Part shown: positions 34,427-46,222 of the stretch, in pieces
Layout: every line of letters starts with the position of its first letter
How positions within the stretch are numbered: the stretch's first letter is position 1
NCBI GenBank assembly: GCA_021307315.1
Contig: JAJSPD010000009.1
Coordinates: 806,001-870,000 of the forward strand
Source of the DNA: Bisporella sp. PMI_857
Lineage: Eukaryota > Ascomycota > Leotiomycetes > Helotiales > Helotiaceae
Reading direction: 5' to 3'
Length of the DNA stretch: 64,000 nt
Translations under genes and position numbers: made by a program
The notes under the pieces: generated by a model
What the model saw: the letters and a program-made list of their open reading frames with translations, nothing else
What the model was told of the DNA's origin: nothing
Database searches by the model: none

Positions 34427-35880
34427 TTATGCAGCTGGAGCAATGTCCTTCTTGAGGGTACCAATGAACTGATGCTTCTCTTCCGCGGTTTGGAAGGCGC
34501 CGTGGCCGAATTTGGAGGAGGTGTCGATCCATTTGAGCTCGACCTTCTCCAGGGCCTTGCGGGATGTGTGCACGAACAGGGACTTGCGGAGAGTGACAAC
34601 GCGCTTTTTGACACCGGGAATGGAGCCCTTGAGGAGGACGAAGTCGTTCTTAACTTCACCATAGCGGACGAAGCCACCCAATCTGTAGCCTTTGTTAACT
34701 CGCTGTTGGATGAATGGCTTGAGTAGTTAACTTACGGAGTGATCTTCTTCTTTGAGGCATCAAACTCGCTAGATCCGTTCGCTGGATCAGCACCAGAACC
34801 AATGCGGTAGACCTTGTGGTTAGTCGAGGTACGGTGATGGTAACCGTCCTGACCAGCGCGGGCAACAGTCCATTGGACGTGGGCCGGATGCCAGGCACCG
34901 ATACAGGCAACCTTTCGGAGACCCTTGTGAGTCTTTCTAGGAAGCTTTTTGGTACCCCATCTGCTGGTGACACCTTGGAATCCGTGACCCTTGGTAACAG
35001 CAATGACATCAATCATCTCGTCTTGCTCAAAGATGGTGCTAACCTCAACTGGCTTCTCGAAAAGACCGTGGGCGAAGGAAACCTTGTCAGCTACGCTGCC
35101 ACCGTTGACTTGGATCTCCATCAAGTGCGCCTTCTTTTGCTTAAGAGGGGTCTTGCGGATCTGGGTATGGGCGAGGACACGGACGACGGTGCAGAACTTC
35201 TTGATGCGCTCAATCTCGCTGGTGATAGAAGAGCCAGAGTTCTCAGAGTGCTTCTTGGCATACTTGGTAAAGGCCTTCTTCTTGCTCTTGTACCAGTTCT
35301 TGTAGAATCTACGTTTGACCTCATCGCTAAGATGCTCAGCCCAGACAGTTGTTAACGATCGCAGACCACGGGGAGTCTCGATGTATCCAACGATACCAAC
35401 AACGATCACCTAAAAATTTAGATGTTAGCCATAGGCGCAATTGCCAAGCGGGCTGCATTGTTCGTACCGGCGGTGTCTCAATGACAGTAACAGCCTCCAC
35501 TACCTCCTTCTTGTGTGTCTTCGCACCCGGTCGGTCGAGATCCCGGACGATGGTGGTCATACCAGCCTTGTATCCCAAGGTGGCAGTAAGGTGGACGGGC
35601 TTCTTTGGGTCATCCTTGGGGAAGCTAGACAATTATCAGCTTGCTGAAATCAATTGAGTGTTTTATGGGGATCACGTACGACTTGACCTTTCCACGGTGA
35701 CGGGCAGCTCTCTTACGGGGCAGGAATGCCAAAGACCTTGAATCACAAAGTTAGATATATTCGAAATATTTTTGAGTGCAGCTATTCTCGGAGGGGAAGG
35801 CCGCTTGGAGCCCAGTAGAGTGTCGCATATGCTTCATTGACTTACCCATGGCGGGGAGCCTCGAACTTTCTGTGAGACAT
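34427..35880 (-). CDS. RPL3: 60S ribosomal protein L3
   Basis: A core large-subunit protein near the peptidyl-transferase centre. Five exons: 35846-35880, 35680-35736, 35468-35624, 34736-35409 and 34427-34682, giving 392 residues. It begins [20 protein letters not shown], then [14 protein letters not shown] and [20 protein letters not shown]. The middle has [14 protein letters not shown] and [20 protein letters not shown] with the conserved central loop [17 protein letters not shown]. The C-terminus carries [20 protein letters not shown] and DTSSKFGHG. All splice joins follow the family. The first intron ends CAAG. Three of the first four exons are short (35, 57 and 157 bp) at the 5' end, as often in ribosomal-protein genes. 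A CACGTG lies about 135 bp upstream. Confidence 0.96.
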
Positions 35881-36596
35881 GTTGTCGAGTGTCGAATTTG
35901 TCGTTGTCTGGAAAATCAAAATCGAAAGTCGTCAACAGTGCACTCAAAATTTCAATGGTGTGCGGGTGGGAAGAAAAGAAGCTAGTGCTAAGCGAGCCAA
36001 GCTTTGTTACATTATCACGTGACTATACCGAGGGCAACAGCACAGGAAGTTCAGCGGGACAACTTACATGTCAATATTGAAATTACATAGATGCTAATGT
36101 ATTTATTTACAAGATGGACTCGAAAATCTGATAATGCCGTTTACTGCGAATCTGACACTTTTTGTAATGAGCTCAAAATCTATTAAATATTTGAAGACTG
36201 CGATGCTGGGCTTCACCAGTAGAATCGTTTAGCCTTTTACCTATGTGGATCATGTTGTGCTTGCGGGAATTTACAACAGACAGACAGCCTTAATGCCTCG
36301 AGATCGAAACATCTAGATATGTCCACATTTATAATTGCTTGGGAGATCTCATGGCTTTACTATACGGAATCCTTGCGGTTAATGGCCGTCATAAAATTTT
36401 AAAGCAGGACTATCTCTTCACCGTCTTGAAATTCTTTGAGTATTGGCTGTAAGATCAATGGTTATCACTAGTACGTCGGTCTCACACAGACGTAAAAAAA
36501 ACACACGGTAGCAATGTTATCTGAGACAAGTGGTGCATTTTAGAATTTGTTAACAGCCTTTACAGCGACAGTATAATAACATAAGAAATACAAAGA
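35881..36596. promoter_or_regulatory. RPL3 promoter and CYC8 3' flank
   Basis: A gap of 716 bases. The part near 35881-36100 is the RPL3 leader and promoter on the minus strand and includes a TCACGTGAC block. The rest is the 3' end of CYC8. No gene is visible. Confidence 0.5.
36016..36021. promoter_or_regulatory. CACGTG E-box upstream of RPL3
   Basis: The palindrome CACGTG sits within TCACGTGAC, about 135 bp before the RPL3 start. bHLH factors of the Cbf1 type bind this core in fungi. A role here is inference. Confidence 0.4.
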
Positions 36597-39500
36597 CTAG
36601 GCGGACCCTTCTACCTTAGCCTGGCCATTTGGCAGGCCGTTTGAATGACCATTGACTCCAGCTGGCGAACTTGTCTTAGCTTCGGCAGGACCTGGACCTG
36701 CAGTGGGAACAGGTGCTCCCTTCTTGTCATCCTCCTCATCATCATAATCTTCATTGACTTCTATCTTTCGTGCGGCCCTCTCCGGTTCTCCAACCTGGGG
36801 TGGTGGGGGGGGAGGATGGTCAAGTCGCTCTCGTTCACGCTCTCTTTCATCGGCAGGGTATTCTTTCTGAGCAGATTGAGGCGCTGACGGAGGTGGCAAT
36901 TCATGGATTGGCGTATGCACTGGAGGAGGCCCTTGCAAAGCTGGGGGCGCTTGCATTGGAGGTAGATGAGTTGCGGCGTGATGATGCGCTGCCTCAGAAG
37001 GATGGTAATTATCATTCGCAAGACGCTGCTCCTCAGCACGTCGTTCGTCAGTACGGCGCTCATCAGCGCGTCTCTCGTCTTCAGCACGACGCTGATCCTC
37101 AGCTCGTCGCTGATCTTCCACCCGTCTTTGCTCTTCGATACGGCGCTGATCCTCAATACGACGGGCTTCGGATGAACTGCGTCTGAATGGATCCCTGGGA
37201 GGGGTAGACGGCCTGCGATGATGCATGTCTCCCATACGGGCTCGATTCTCCTCAGATGCTGGCTTCTTCATCGATGTATCTTCTTCCCACTCTCTGTGCC
37301 TCTTAGCTACGGAAGGAGGCCTCTCGTCGTTCCGGTGATTAGCAGCAGCTTCAGCAGCGGCTAACGCCGATGCAGGTGGTGGAATACCAGCTTCAATGCC
37401 ACTTCTTTCGCTAAGATCAGGGTGGTGGGCGCCATATGGTTGTGGCTGCTGGTGGGAGTATGGACCTGATTTGGGGGATGGCATTCTGTTATCCAAGATA
37501 GGTCTTATCTCAGGTCGTGGACTATTACCCCGGCCAAAAGGTGGAAGAGATCCGGGCACCTGGGCTTGTCCAAGGCCAGGTCCGTTAATCCCATTTGGCG
37601 CTGGTGGGAGGATTGAAGATGGGCTAGGGCCGGGATAAGCTGGAGCTGGACCCCTTTGTGGTTGAGATGGTTGTGACTGCGGTGGCGGTGGTTGAGGAAG
37701 AGCCTGGCTTGGGCCCTGGCCAGGATATGGGCCAAGATTAGCATGGTGCTCACGTGGAGGCGATCGTCTCGGTGGAGGAGGAGGGCCACGATCGGCACCT
37801 GGATATGGCCTCATTTGCTGCTCTTGTCGAGGGCTCGGTGCACGTGGTGGCGGAGGGATTGGCCCGCGAGTTGAGTCTCGTTGGTCATAGGGATTAGGAG
37901 GCTGTGGTGGTGGATTGATCTCTGCAAGTCGTCCCCAGCTATTCATACCTGGTGGGTTTGGAGGAGGACCTGCAGGAGGGGGTTGGGTGGCGGAAGCTCC
38001 CCATTGAGGTCCTGGAGGTCCGACTGCTCCGGTAGCTTGATAAGCTTGAGGGTGAACATCTTGAGGCAAAGGTGCACTAGACTGGCCAGGCATATTACTT
38101 GACCCTCCACTGCGTAACAGTTGAAGCCTGGCTTTGATGTGAACATTTGTGGGATCAAGTTCTGCCGCACGTTGATAAGCATCCAATGCATCATTGACCT
38201 GATTGTTACATGATTCGTACTAGAGGGAAGATTAGTTATTTCTCAGGTAGACTTCGGCTGAATATAGAGCAAACTTACAAGAGTTCCCAAGTCGTACCAG
38301 ACCTCGGAGATGTACGGGTTCAGGCGTATCGCACGGGAATATGCATCCAGCGCATCTCGGTACTGATTGATCTGGTAATACAAAACGCCAATCGAGCACC
38401 AGAATGTTGGATTCCGGCCATCTCGGTAGACGGCTTGTTGATAGGCTTCGTATGCTTTGGGATACTTCTGCTGTGACATGTAACACCGGCCAAGCAGATA
38501 CCAACTTTGAGCATCACTTTGATCTGCCACGTGTTAGAGTGTGGATGGTGTGACTGATCGTTTTGGGCTCCTCTTACCAGAACCAACCGATTTCTCCAGG
38601 TACTCAATTGCGCTTTCTTGACTGCTAAAGCTGTTGCTCTGCTGGTGATGAAGCCAACCAAGTTGTTGGAGAACCTTGGCGTGATTAGGCTCTCGGTCCA
38701 GAACACGTCTATATGCCAATTTGGCGTTGTCATACTAATCTGCGTTAGAAGACCACATATAGGAAGCTTACTATACGCACATCTTTCTGCTGTTCATGTA
38801 CATGCCCAATCTGAAACCAGATATCTTCCTCCGTCAGAGGCGTTGGTGGCACTTGGACTATGTAGCGGAAGCACTGCTTACGGTCAGATTGGGTTGATTC
38901 CATTGTCGTACAGACGACTTACCTCAAGACTCTGCTGGTACTTCTGTTGTTGTTTATAAATTATACCCAGGCGGAAATAAATTTCATTCGCTTTTTCAAA
39001 GTCGGGTTGCATACGCATGACTTGGGAGAAAGCCTCTTCTGCATGCTCAAGCGATCCATAGCGGTCATATAATATGCCGATACCATACCACAGCTTGGGC
39101 TCCTGGATGATATTAGTGAAGCTCTTCGCAAGTCCTCCGATCGTGCTTACCTTGGGATCTCTTAAGTGATATAGAGCTTGTTGATATGCGGAATATGCTT
39201 GTTGCAAATCATCCATCATAAGATAGCAGTGCCCTAGTGAGGTGTAAGTAAGTGAGCAACCAGAAATAGTGGATAGTATTTAGAGAGCTTACCAAGACTT
39301 CCCCATACATCGCCGTTGTTCCCATCTAGCTTGAGAATGTTTTGTAGATACTCTACTGCTCTTGGGAATTGTTCTTGCGCGCGAAGAATGGAGCTTATCG
39401 CATTCATAGCGGCAATTGATCGTGAATTGTGTCGGAGTGCTTGTTCATAAGCGTTCATAGCTTCTTCAAGATTCCCTATAACTTCGGAAAAATTACCTAT

Positions 39501-39707
39501 TCATGTTGTTAGTGCGAATGCAGATGCCTCTCATAAACGCTACTGACCAATCTGCAGCCATACCGCCTCATTTACACTTGCTAACTGCTGTGCCATAGAT
39601 TGCCATTGTGGGTGTTGCTGAGGAATCATGCCTTGCGGAGGCGGGCCGCCAGGAGGACCATGGTGAAGCTGCATGCCCGCTGGAGGCGAAGGATGATGGC
39701 TTGCCAT
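36597..39707 (-). CDS. CYC8: General transcriptional corepressor CYC8/SSN6
   Basis: Scaffold of the Tup1-Cyc8 corepressor, which is brought to promoters by DNA-binding repressors. Eight exons: 39548-39707, 39293-39496, 39151-39233, 38923-39102, 38781-38873, 38578-38734, 38279-38523 and 36597-38219, giving 914 residues. After a Pro/Gln-rich start come about ten TPR repeats (residues about 45-410), with clear units such as IAAMNAISSILRAQEQFPRA, DDLQQAYSAYQQALYHL, VLQQLGWLHHQQSN, WYLLGRCYMSQQKYPKAYEA and WYDLGTLYESCNNQVNDALD. The second half is disordered and rich in Pro, Gln and Ala. It holds a run of RRxEDQ repeats (about residues 727-772) and an acidic DYDDEEDDKK patch. The long last exon of 1.6 kb is open. 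The gene is preceded by about 4 kb of gene-free DNA. Confidence 0.94.
37026..37163 (-). repeat. CYC8: Coding tandem repeat, RRxEDQ units of CYC8
   Basis: Eight back-to-back variants of RR(I/V/A)E(D/E)Q, mostly 18 bp each, shortened to 15 bp in two units (RRADE, RRTDE). The segment is highly charged and predicted as a single long helix. Copy number could vary among strains. Confidence 0.7.
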
Positions 39708-42700
39708 TTTTGAGGCAAGTGAGAGAGTTTGTTTATTTGTACAGTCAAATCTGAAAACGCAAGAATCAACCCTCCCTCACCACCGCCAGCGACAACACCA
39801 CTGCTCCAGCGAAAGTCAATAAAGAATCCAATGGCAGGTAGATTGGTCGCCCCGAGCGAGATATGCGTCTCCGCCGTACTGTAGAAGCGTGATAGCTGCT
39901 TTGATTATGCGATCGTGGGTGCGACCGTGAGCTACCCTGGGGGATTTCGATTCGACACCAAGTTATGGGGAATCAGTACTGGCAGTCGACTATTGACTGC
40001 GACAGGTTGAATATAACGGGCCAAGAACTAGCAAGCAGTCTTACTACTTGTACAAAGAACAAGAGTGTTGAAGGCTGATGGCAATACAGATAAAGTACCT
40101 CCCTCGGCTACTCACGAAGTTGACAAAGTACAGAAGAACGTCAGAAAGGAAAATGGGAAAAGGGAGTGGAACAGCGGGCAGAATTTAGAGGCGATGCGTG
40201 GGTAAGGGGAGTTTGGTGAGCGAGCTTCTGGTAGGGGTGACAGGGTAGTGGTAATGGTTGTAGGGGTTGCTAGGGGGTGGGTGTTGTAAGTACAGGGAGG
40301 GAGGGTGCAGTGCAGTTGTTAGTGCAAGCCCTGCAAGCCCTGTAGCGTACAGTACACCTCATTGCGGACCCGCTTTCTTCCCGAAGGCCCCATCTTTTAA
40401 ATACGTAGCCGCTCAATTCTTATTCAGCACGGGGGCGATGATGGCGTTGAATCGCCTAAGGACTTGGCAACCTTCTTGAATCGTGTGGGGTTGCATTCGG
40501 AAAGAAATGTCTTTTTGGTTTCCACTTTCCACCCAGCTAAGCAAAAAATAAGTCACGCCTAGTCTGGCCTCTGCCTGGGGGATTTTCCTTCCTCCTGACC
40601 CGGCCTTTATGAGCTTGACGTTGTTCGACGACGCTCTGGATGGACTTGATGCACCTGTACAATGCCATTATGACGGGAAGAGCGCGACGTTGTGCTTGTT
40701 GCGTCCTTTGTCAGTTTGTCCATGCGGTTAATCAATCCCTTCGTCGTCACCCACGGGATGAGGAAGTACGTGAATAGACCATCACACAGCGACCCTAGCG
40801 TGTGATGCTAGTCAAAGGCGTTCATTCACCAGACTGATACTTCCTGATCAAGCTAGGGGGCGACTGATTTAATCTCGACTCCAATCTCTCTCTCTCCTCT
40901 CTTCCCACCCTTTCCAGACCGCTGTAAATTTCATGCGTCAACCGGATCAGAGGAGCAAGGATCACACATGCCTGCAGGAGATTATTTTACATAGGCGACA
41001 CAAGCACGCCAAGCTCAAGCCCTGAAGCCTCTCAGTGCATATGCTTTTCAACGGCTCCAAATCATGGATCGCACCGAATCTCAATGTGGCCATCATGTCC
41101 GCTGTATGTGTCGGGCACAGCGCCATGCAGCAAAATATCGCTGTTTATAATGGTAATTGTGCTTTCGTGCCCGGCAAGAGAAACTGACGATAATAGAGTT
41201 CAGGCACAAACGGGACCCATATTGGTAATAATAATCTTTCGAATGTGTCGATTCCTGCACAGTACCCGGATGTTTCTTGGATGCAAATACGTTACGAAGA
41301 TCTGTGCACACATCTGGCAATCAAAGTCGATCGTGGGAATTAATACTTTATAGTAAGCCCCGCACAATTAATTATTGTAAACACTGGGCACGGACAGCAT
41401 ATATCCTGAGAAGAATAATTGCTTTTTGCTCATCCCATCCCTATAGCACCCTAAGGACGACTCACCGCCAGAGCATAAAGGACACGCCTCCGTTTCCTAG
41501 CTTCGCCCACAAAAGCATCGGCAACAGGTATGTCAATGCGAGAAACGACGGCGTGGCTGTGGATATACTAAGGGCTAAAACATGAGCCTGTCCCGACGAA
41601 AGGCACTTACCCCAGCCAAGTCGTCTGAACCATCGCCCAGCACAACTGATATATCAACAACCAGCACATCCTCGTAATTACTGGCACCCTTATGAAATCA
41701 TGCTTGCAGGTGTTCTTGCAAATCTTGACAGCGTGACTATGCGCCTGCGCAGCACTACTGCATAACGGGAGTTGTGGCGGGATCGCACAGCAATCATAAA
41801 TGCTACACACTCAGGAAGGAATTGTGCCGGATTTCTCGAGCTCGCGTGGGGACTAAAAAGGTAGCTGACAGCCCCCTTGGCTGTCACTTGTCAGTCACAT
41901 CTCACCAAAGACACCGCGCCCAGCGAGATCATGGTTGTGCTAACCTCTTTTCACATTCCCATCTGACAAGCTAGATTGCAATTCGGGGAATCGATCCCAC
42001 TCAACATCTCATAGTGAAAAAGGGTATTATTACAGTATGAGCAGCCTAGGGGCTACTCTACAGTACCGTACTCGCACAGAGCAAAGCCAAAATCGGATTT
42101 CCGTCAGCCACCGCCTGATGACACTTACTTACCTTAGCCACGTCCCCACTCGAGTTTGCGGAGAGCATGGGTGGGTAAGAGTTTATTGGGTTACCTTTGG
42201 CCTGGAAGTTTTGCAACGCAGCACACACCAGGTAAACTGAAACCTTGGCACTTTCGTTTCGGCAGCAACTCGGCACCCTCCAATTGGAAAACTTGGAGCC
42301 TAGGGGGCCCCGGCTAGTGCGCAACAAAGAACGCCATAGAGGGCTTCGGAAGACCAGCCCCCCTATTCAACCGCCGCATCCATTAGTATTGAATACACGT
42401 GATGACATGTGGTGTTGCATTCATGTTGCCTGGTACGAAGGTAATATACTAAAATAAGGGGATGGCGAGGTGCAGACGGGCTGGATTTGGATACTGAGGA
42501 TGCTTTAAGAAGCTTGAGAACCCTAGCTCTAACCTCGCTTGTGGGCCTATCATGTACATCACGTGATTATAACAACTCAAACCCAATATGACCGATTTCG
42601 AACCGCGAGCTCGACCTGTTCGTCGCACCACCTCGGAAACTATAGACGGTCCGGTACGCCTTCTCTCACATACAGTACGAAGTCTGAAAGTCTCCACAAG

Positions 42701-43768
42701 AAGCAATATCGCATATTCCTCGGCGACCGCATCTTCTTCGCACACAACCATGCCTCCAACTAAAAAATAACCATCCATTGCTAGTCTCGCACTGCAGCCT
42801 AAAAGCCTGATCATTCTTCCGCTGCCGAAAGGAAATCACCGATCATGTTTTACTTATTCTATTGCCAACCAAACTTGCATCCCAACATGCAGGACGTGGT
42901 GACGCACGGCATATGCTTTTCCACTTTTCTCTTGTGCGACCAGAAAACTGAGGCTTAGGCAAAGACAGCCGACGACCTGCGGCGTTACCGCGGGAGAAAC
43001 ATAAACGTCTTGGTGGTGCGTGAGACACCGCCTGGGATGATGCCTTGTTTCGTCAGGCAGATAAATGTGATGAGTGAGATATTTATGTGAGTTTTGCCTA
43101 AGTTGCGGACCGTGGTGGTGTGGGAGGCGAGGGGGGGTGTCCCTTTTTGATGTGCATCGATCGACCGAAACTCTTGATGCGGAGTAGATTGATTGCATTA
43201 TATTGGGACTTTTGGGATGTTCATGCCCATGATGAATATTGGCCACCCTTGGACGGGCCGTTGAGGAAATAGCATGTACCGAGCTTCCTTCATAAACATG
43301 CCTGCGTATGCTGCATCGTCACTTGACAGAATGAACGAAGGGGAACATGCTTTTGTCATATTCGGCTCTGCCTTACTCGGGACAGCATGAAAAAGCCACT
43401 TATTAGTATCACGTGTAATGCAACCCTCCCAGCTTGAGATAGATTAACTTTAATTCGTAAGTTCTATACATGCCCATTTGGAAAGAATATCGAGCGCAAT
43501 CCATCATGCCAGCGAAATGTCCGGTCCAAATCCCGGTCCGCTAAGCAACTTTCCAAGTGACAGCAATAGTTTCGTGATTAGAGGGTATCGTAATGATGTA
43601 CACGGGGATTGGTATCCTCAAAATGCCAGGGTCATATGGCCAACGCCAAAGTGCAAAGTTGTAGAAGGTCTGAAAAAAAAACACATCCTCAGTTCCTCTT
43701 CTGAGATCTAGACTAGATCGTCTTCATATTCGCCAAGCTATCTCTCTTATCGGACATTCTACCACCCC
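39708..43768. other. Gene-free 4-kb region upstream of CYC8
   Basis: CYC8 starts at its left edge and the TMEM115-like gene ends at its right edge, so most of it could be CYC8 promoter and long 5' leader. A pyrimidine tract lies near 40886-40920 (CTCTCTCTCTCC). CACGTG boxes occur at 42560-42565 and 43410-43415. A 60-codon ATG frame at 42588-42770 lies just after the first box but resembles nothing known. No transposon or RNA gene was recognised. Confidence 0.4.
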
Positions 43769-44890
43769 TCAATTCCCAGTCGCCCCATCTTCTCTCTCGG
43801 GATTATATGTTGTCTCTCCCAACATCGTGGGCTGGTCATTTGGTTGTGGTTGTACCTGCACGCTGGCAGGAGGCGCTTGCGGAGGAGGTTGAGGTTTGGA
43901 GCTTGGTCCTCCAGTCGCGGCATGAAGTCTCTGGTCTAATGCTTTGAGCGCCAACGCTCGTCTTCTCTCCGCTTCTGCCCTTGCGCTTCCCGGCGCCCCT
44001 CTTGCCAAAGATGCATTACCCCGGGATGCCGTTGCATCTGCCTGCGAGAACGGCGTGCATATTTTCAAGGATACGAGGAGGCTGAAGACTTGGTTGGAGA
44101 AGCCTGCGATGGCGGGTTTTGCAGCGTCAGGGAAGAACTCCGCGAACGCGAAGGTCTCGCTAGCATCGCCGCGCAGCGAAGCTGGTTGGTTAGCTTCGAG
44201 ATCTGGGAACGCTCTTTTGTAGAACCGGAGATAGATCCAGCTAGACAAGAACCCATTGGTTGCAAGGAGGAATGAAGATGCGCTGAGTAGAGGCGTAAGG
44301 GTAAGGAGGAATATGGCGAGGACATGGATGAGCGGGAATCTAGGAACGCGAAGGGAGACGATCCCGCGGAATAGGGTAACTGTGTGCGCAGGCACTAGTT
44401 GAGAAAATGCGATCAGGAAGGAGATCTGCAGAGGGATGGTTCCGTTGACAGAGGTCAGGCTTGATAGTTGTCAGCAAATATAGTAAAATTCAGAAGAAGA
44501 AGAAGAAGCTCACGTCCAGCGCATGTCTCCGGTGACAGCGAAAAGAATAACCAGTGCGCCAAAGGTAAGAACATTAGGGGTCAAAGAAGCAACCAGGAGG
44601 AATTTCGCAAACTCGACAGATGTCCATGCCCGCTCCAGATATCGCCCTCCATAGAATATTGTCACACCTGCAATCCCAAGCGTAAACACATTATTCTCGA
44701 CCAGAGTAGTTGTCAGGAATGTCCATGGATATATTAAGGAGAGCTGCGGGATCAGAGCTATATATGGGACAACAATGTCGGACTCGGCAGACCATTGTTG
44801 ATATCGGATCGCAAAGCTGACGAGCGACTGCAGCGTAAGTACAATAAGGAGTATTCGTGTTATCGGCGGAATATTAAATCGAGGAGGCAT
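43769..44890 (-). CDS. TMEM115-like Golgi membrane protein (DUF1751, rhomboid-related)
   Basis: An integral membrane protein of the rhomboid-like TMEM115 family, found at the Golgi and linked to retrograde traffic in animals. Two exons, 44514-44890 and 43769-44459, give 355 residues. Hydrophobic helices include TRILLIVLTLQSLVSFAI, then PWTFLTTTLVENN with the family motif, GVTIFYGGRYLERAW, VLTFGALVILFAVTG, GTIPLQISFLIAFSQL and PLIHVLAIFLLTLTPLLS. The C-terminal third (about 120 residues) is cytosolic, rich in Ala, Pro and Gln and disordered. The catalytic Ser of true rhomboid proteases is not evident, as expected for this family. The single intron has a (GAA)n run near its donor and ends TCAAG. 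Yeast has one homolog of unknown role. Confidence 0.88.
44493..44508 (+). repeat. GAA microsatellite inside the intron of the TMEM115-like gene
   Basis: About five perfect GAA units next to the 5' splice site, read as CTT on the coding strand. It is short and of no known effect. Confidence 0.5.
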
Positions 44891-46222
44891 GGTGGTGGTA
44901 CGAGGTTGCTGAAAGCTCTAGCTGATCTTGAGCCGCTGAACCCTTTCGAAGTTGATGAAATGATGTTGATGCCTGAGGTGTCAGCTCCGGCTATTTTAAA
45001 GTTTGATCCGTGGGACCCAAAGTTTCTCGAAGCTGGATGTTTCAACATTCATGGGTCTCGCCCCATCATGCCGACAGTGGATGCAAATACTATCACCTGT
45101 CTGTAACTGACACCGACAATCAGACATCAAACTTTGATGAAAGAAAAGGAGCGGGCCATTGTCGATGTTATCAATCGAGATTAAACATGCAATTTAGGGC
45201 ATTACATTATTGCCAAATCTTCTTTTCAACCTTCTCACCCCCTTGGCTTTCCAGATTGTGAGGGTCGTACATCGCCCACTCCAAACACAAGGTTCTGCCC
45301 ACGCCGTCTCTTGCAGCCGCAGGGCCACACACATCTCTAAATTGGTCCCCATGCCAAACCATGTCGTACCAGCTTACTCACAGCGCTAGGTAGATAGAAT
45401 TTCCCCAAAGACCACGAACTCGATCTTCCTGGTAGTTCATGCTTGAGAGGTCTAGATGCGACGCATAACTATCGGTGCGCACGCTCGAATAGAATTCCAC
45501 ATTGAGGATTGAAGCTTGACCTGCATCACGACACAAACCGACAAGGCCATCTCGATCAAACAGGCCGCCCGTGGTGTACGAATGTAGGGTGTCATACCGT
45601 AACAATAAGCCCTGGAAGGGTCAAGCCCTACCGAAGATCACCACTAACTGGCACCTTGCAATCTGCAATCGAGGGGGCTTAGAGGAGACTAGACCGCCGG
45701 AATTTATGGGTATTCAAGTCCTGCTTGGCGCCGGCTCTGGTCCTATCGTAGGCTCTTACATACCCTCTTCAGCGTCTGCTACCCTATCATCGTGTGCCGG
45801 ATCCTGGGTGCTATACCAGTAAAAAAGAGACTTCGTACGCTGCTTCCAAGGCCCCAAACCCATCAAAAACCCCATTGATCCTTATCCTATCCCGCCCTGC
45901 AACAAGCACCCAAGCCAAAGTGCAAGCAACTACTCAAGCGGCAGGCAAAAGCCCCAAGCCCAGAAAAGAACGGGGCTTTAGTCTCCACATCGATCATCCC
46001 ATCCTATCCTTTCCTGTCCTGGCGAAAGTTCAAACCTCCATCCTGAGTCTTCGATTCTTCCTTCTCCGTCTTTTCATCTCCTCAACCCATCATCCACCGC
46101 CATCATCATCATCAATCACCAGCATTCCACGCCACTTCGATCCCGCTGCGCTCGTGTTGCAATCTGGTGGTCGACGTGTCGCTCGGTTACGCATGGGGAG
46201 CGGCTCCCCCCCAAACATCACC
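44891..46222. promoter_or_regulatory. Divergent promoter region, TMEM115-like and WD40 genes
   Basis: A spacer of 1.33 kb. The last 400 bases are C/T- and A-rich and stay open in the frame of the downstream WD40 gene, although no ATG occurs before 46193. This is probably a pyrimidine-rich leader rather than coding. No other gene is seen. Confidence 0.45.

Noticed and set aside
34427..34682. A separate small ribosomal protein gene at the end of RPL3
   Set aside because: The frame begins with the L3 C-terminal sequence and is joined to it by a normal intron, so it is the last exon of RPL3.
41970..42010. A possible tRNA T-arm (GGATCGATTCCCC on the minus strand)
   Set aside because: The flanking bases do not pair into acceptor, D or anticodon stems.
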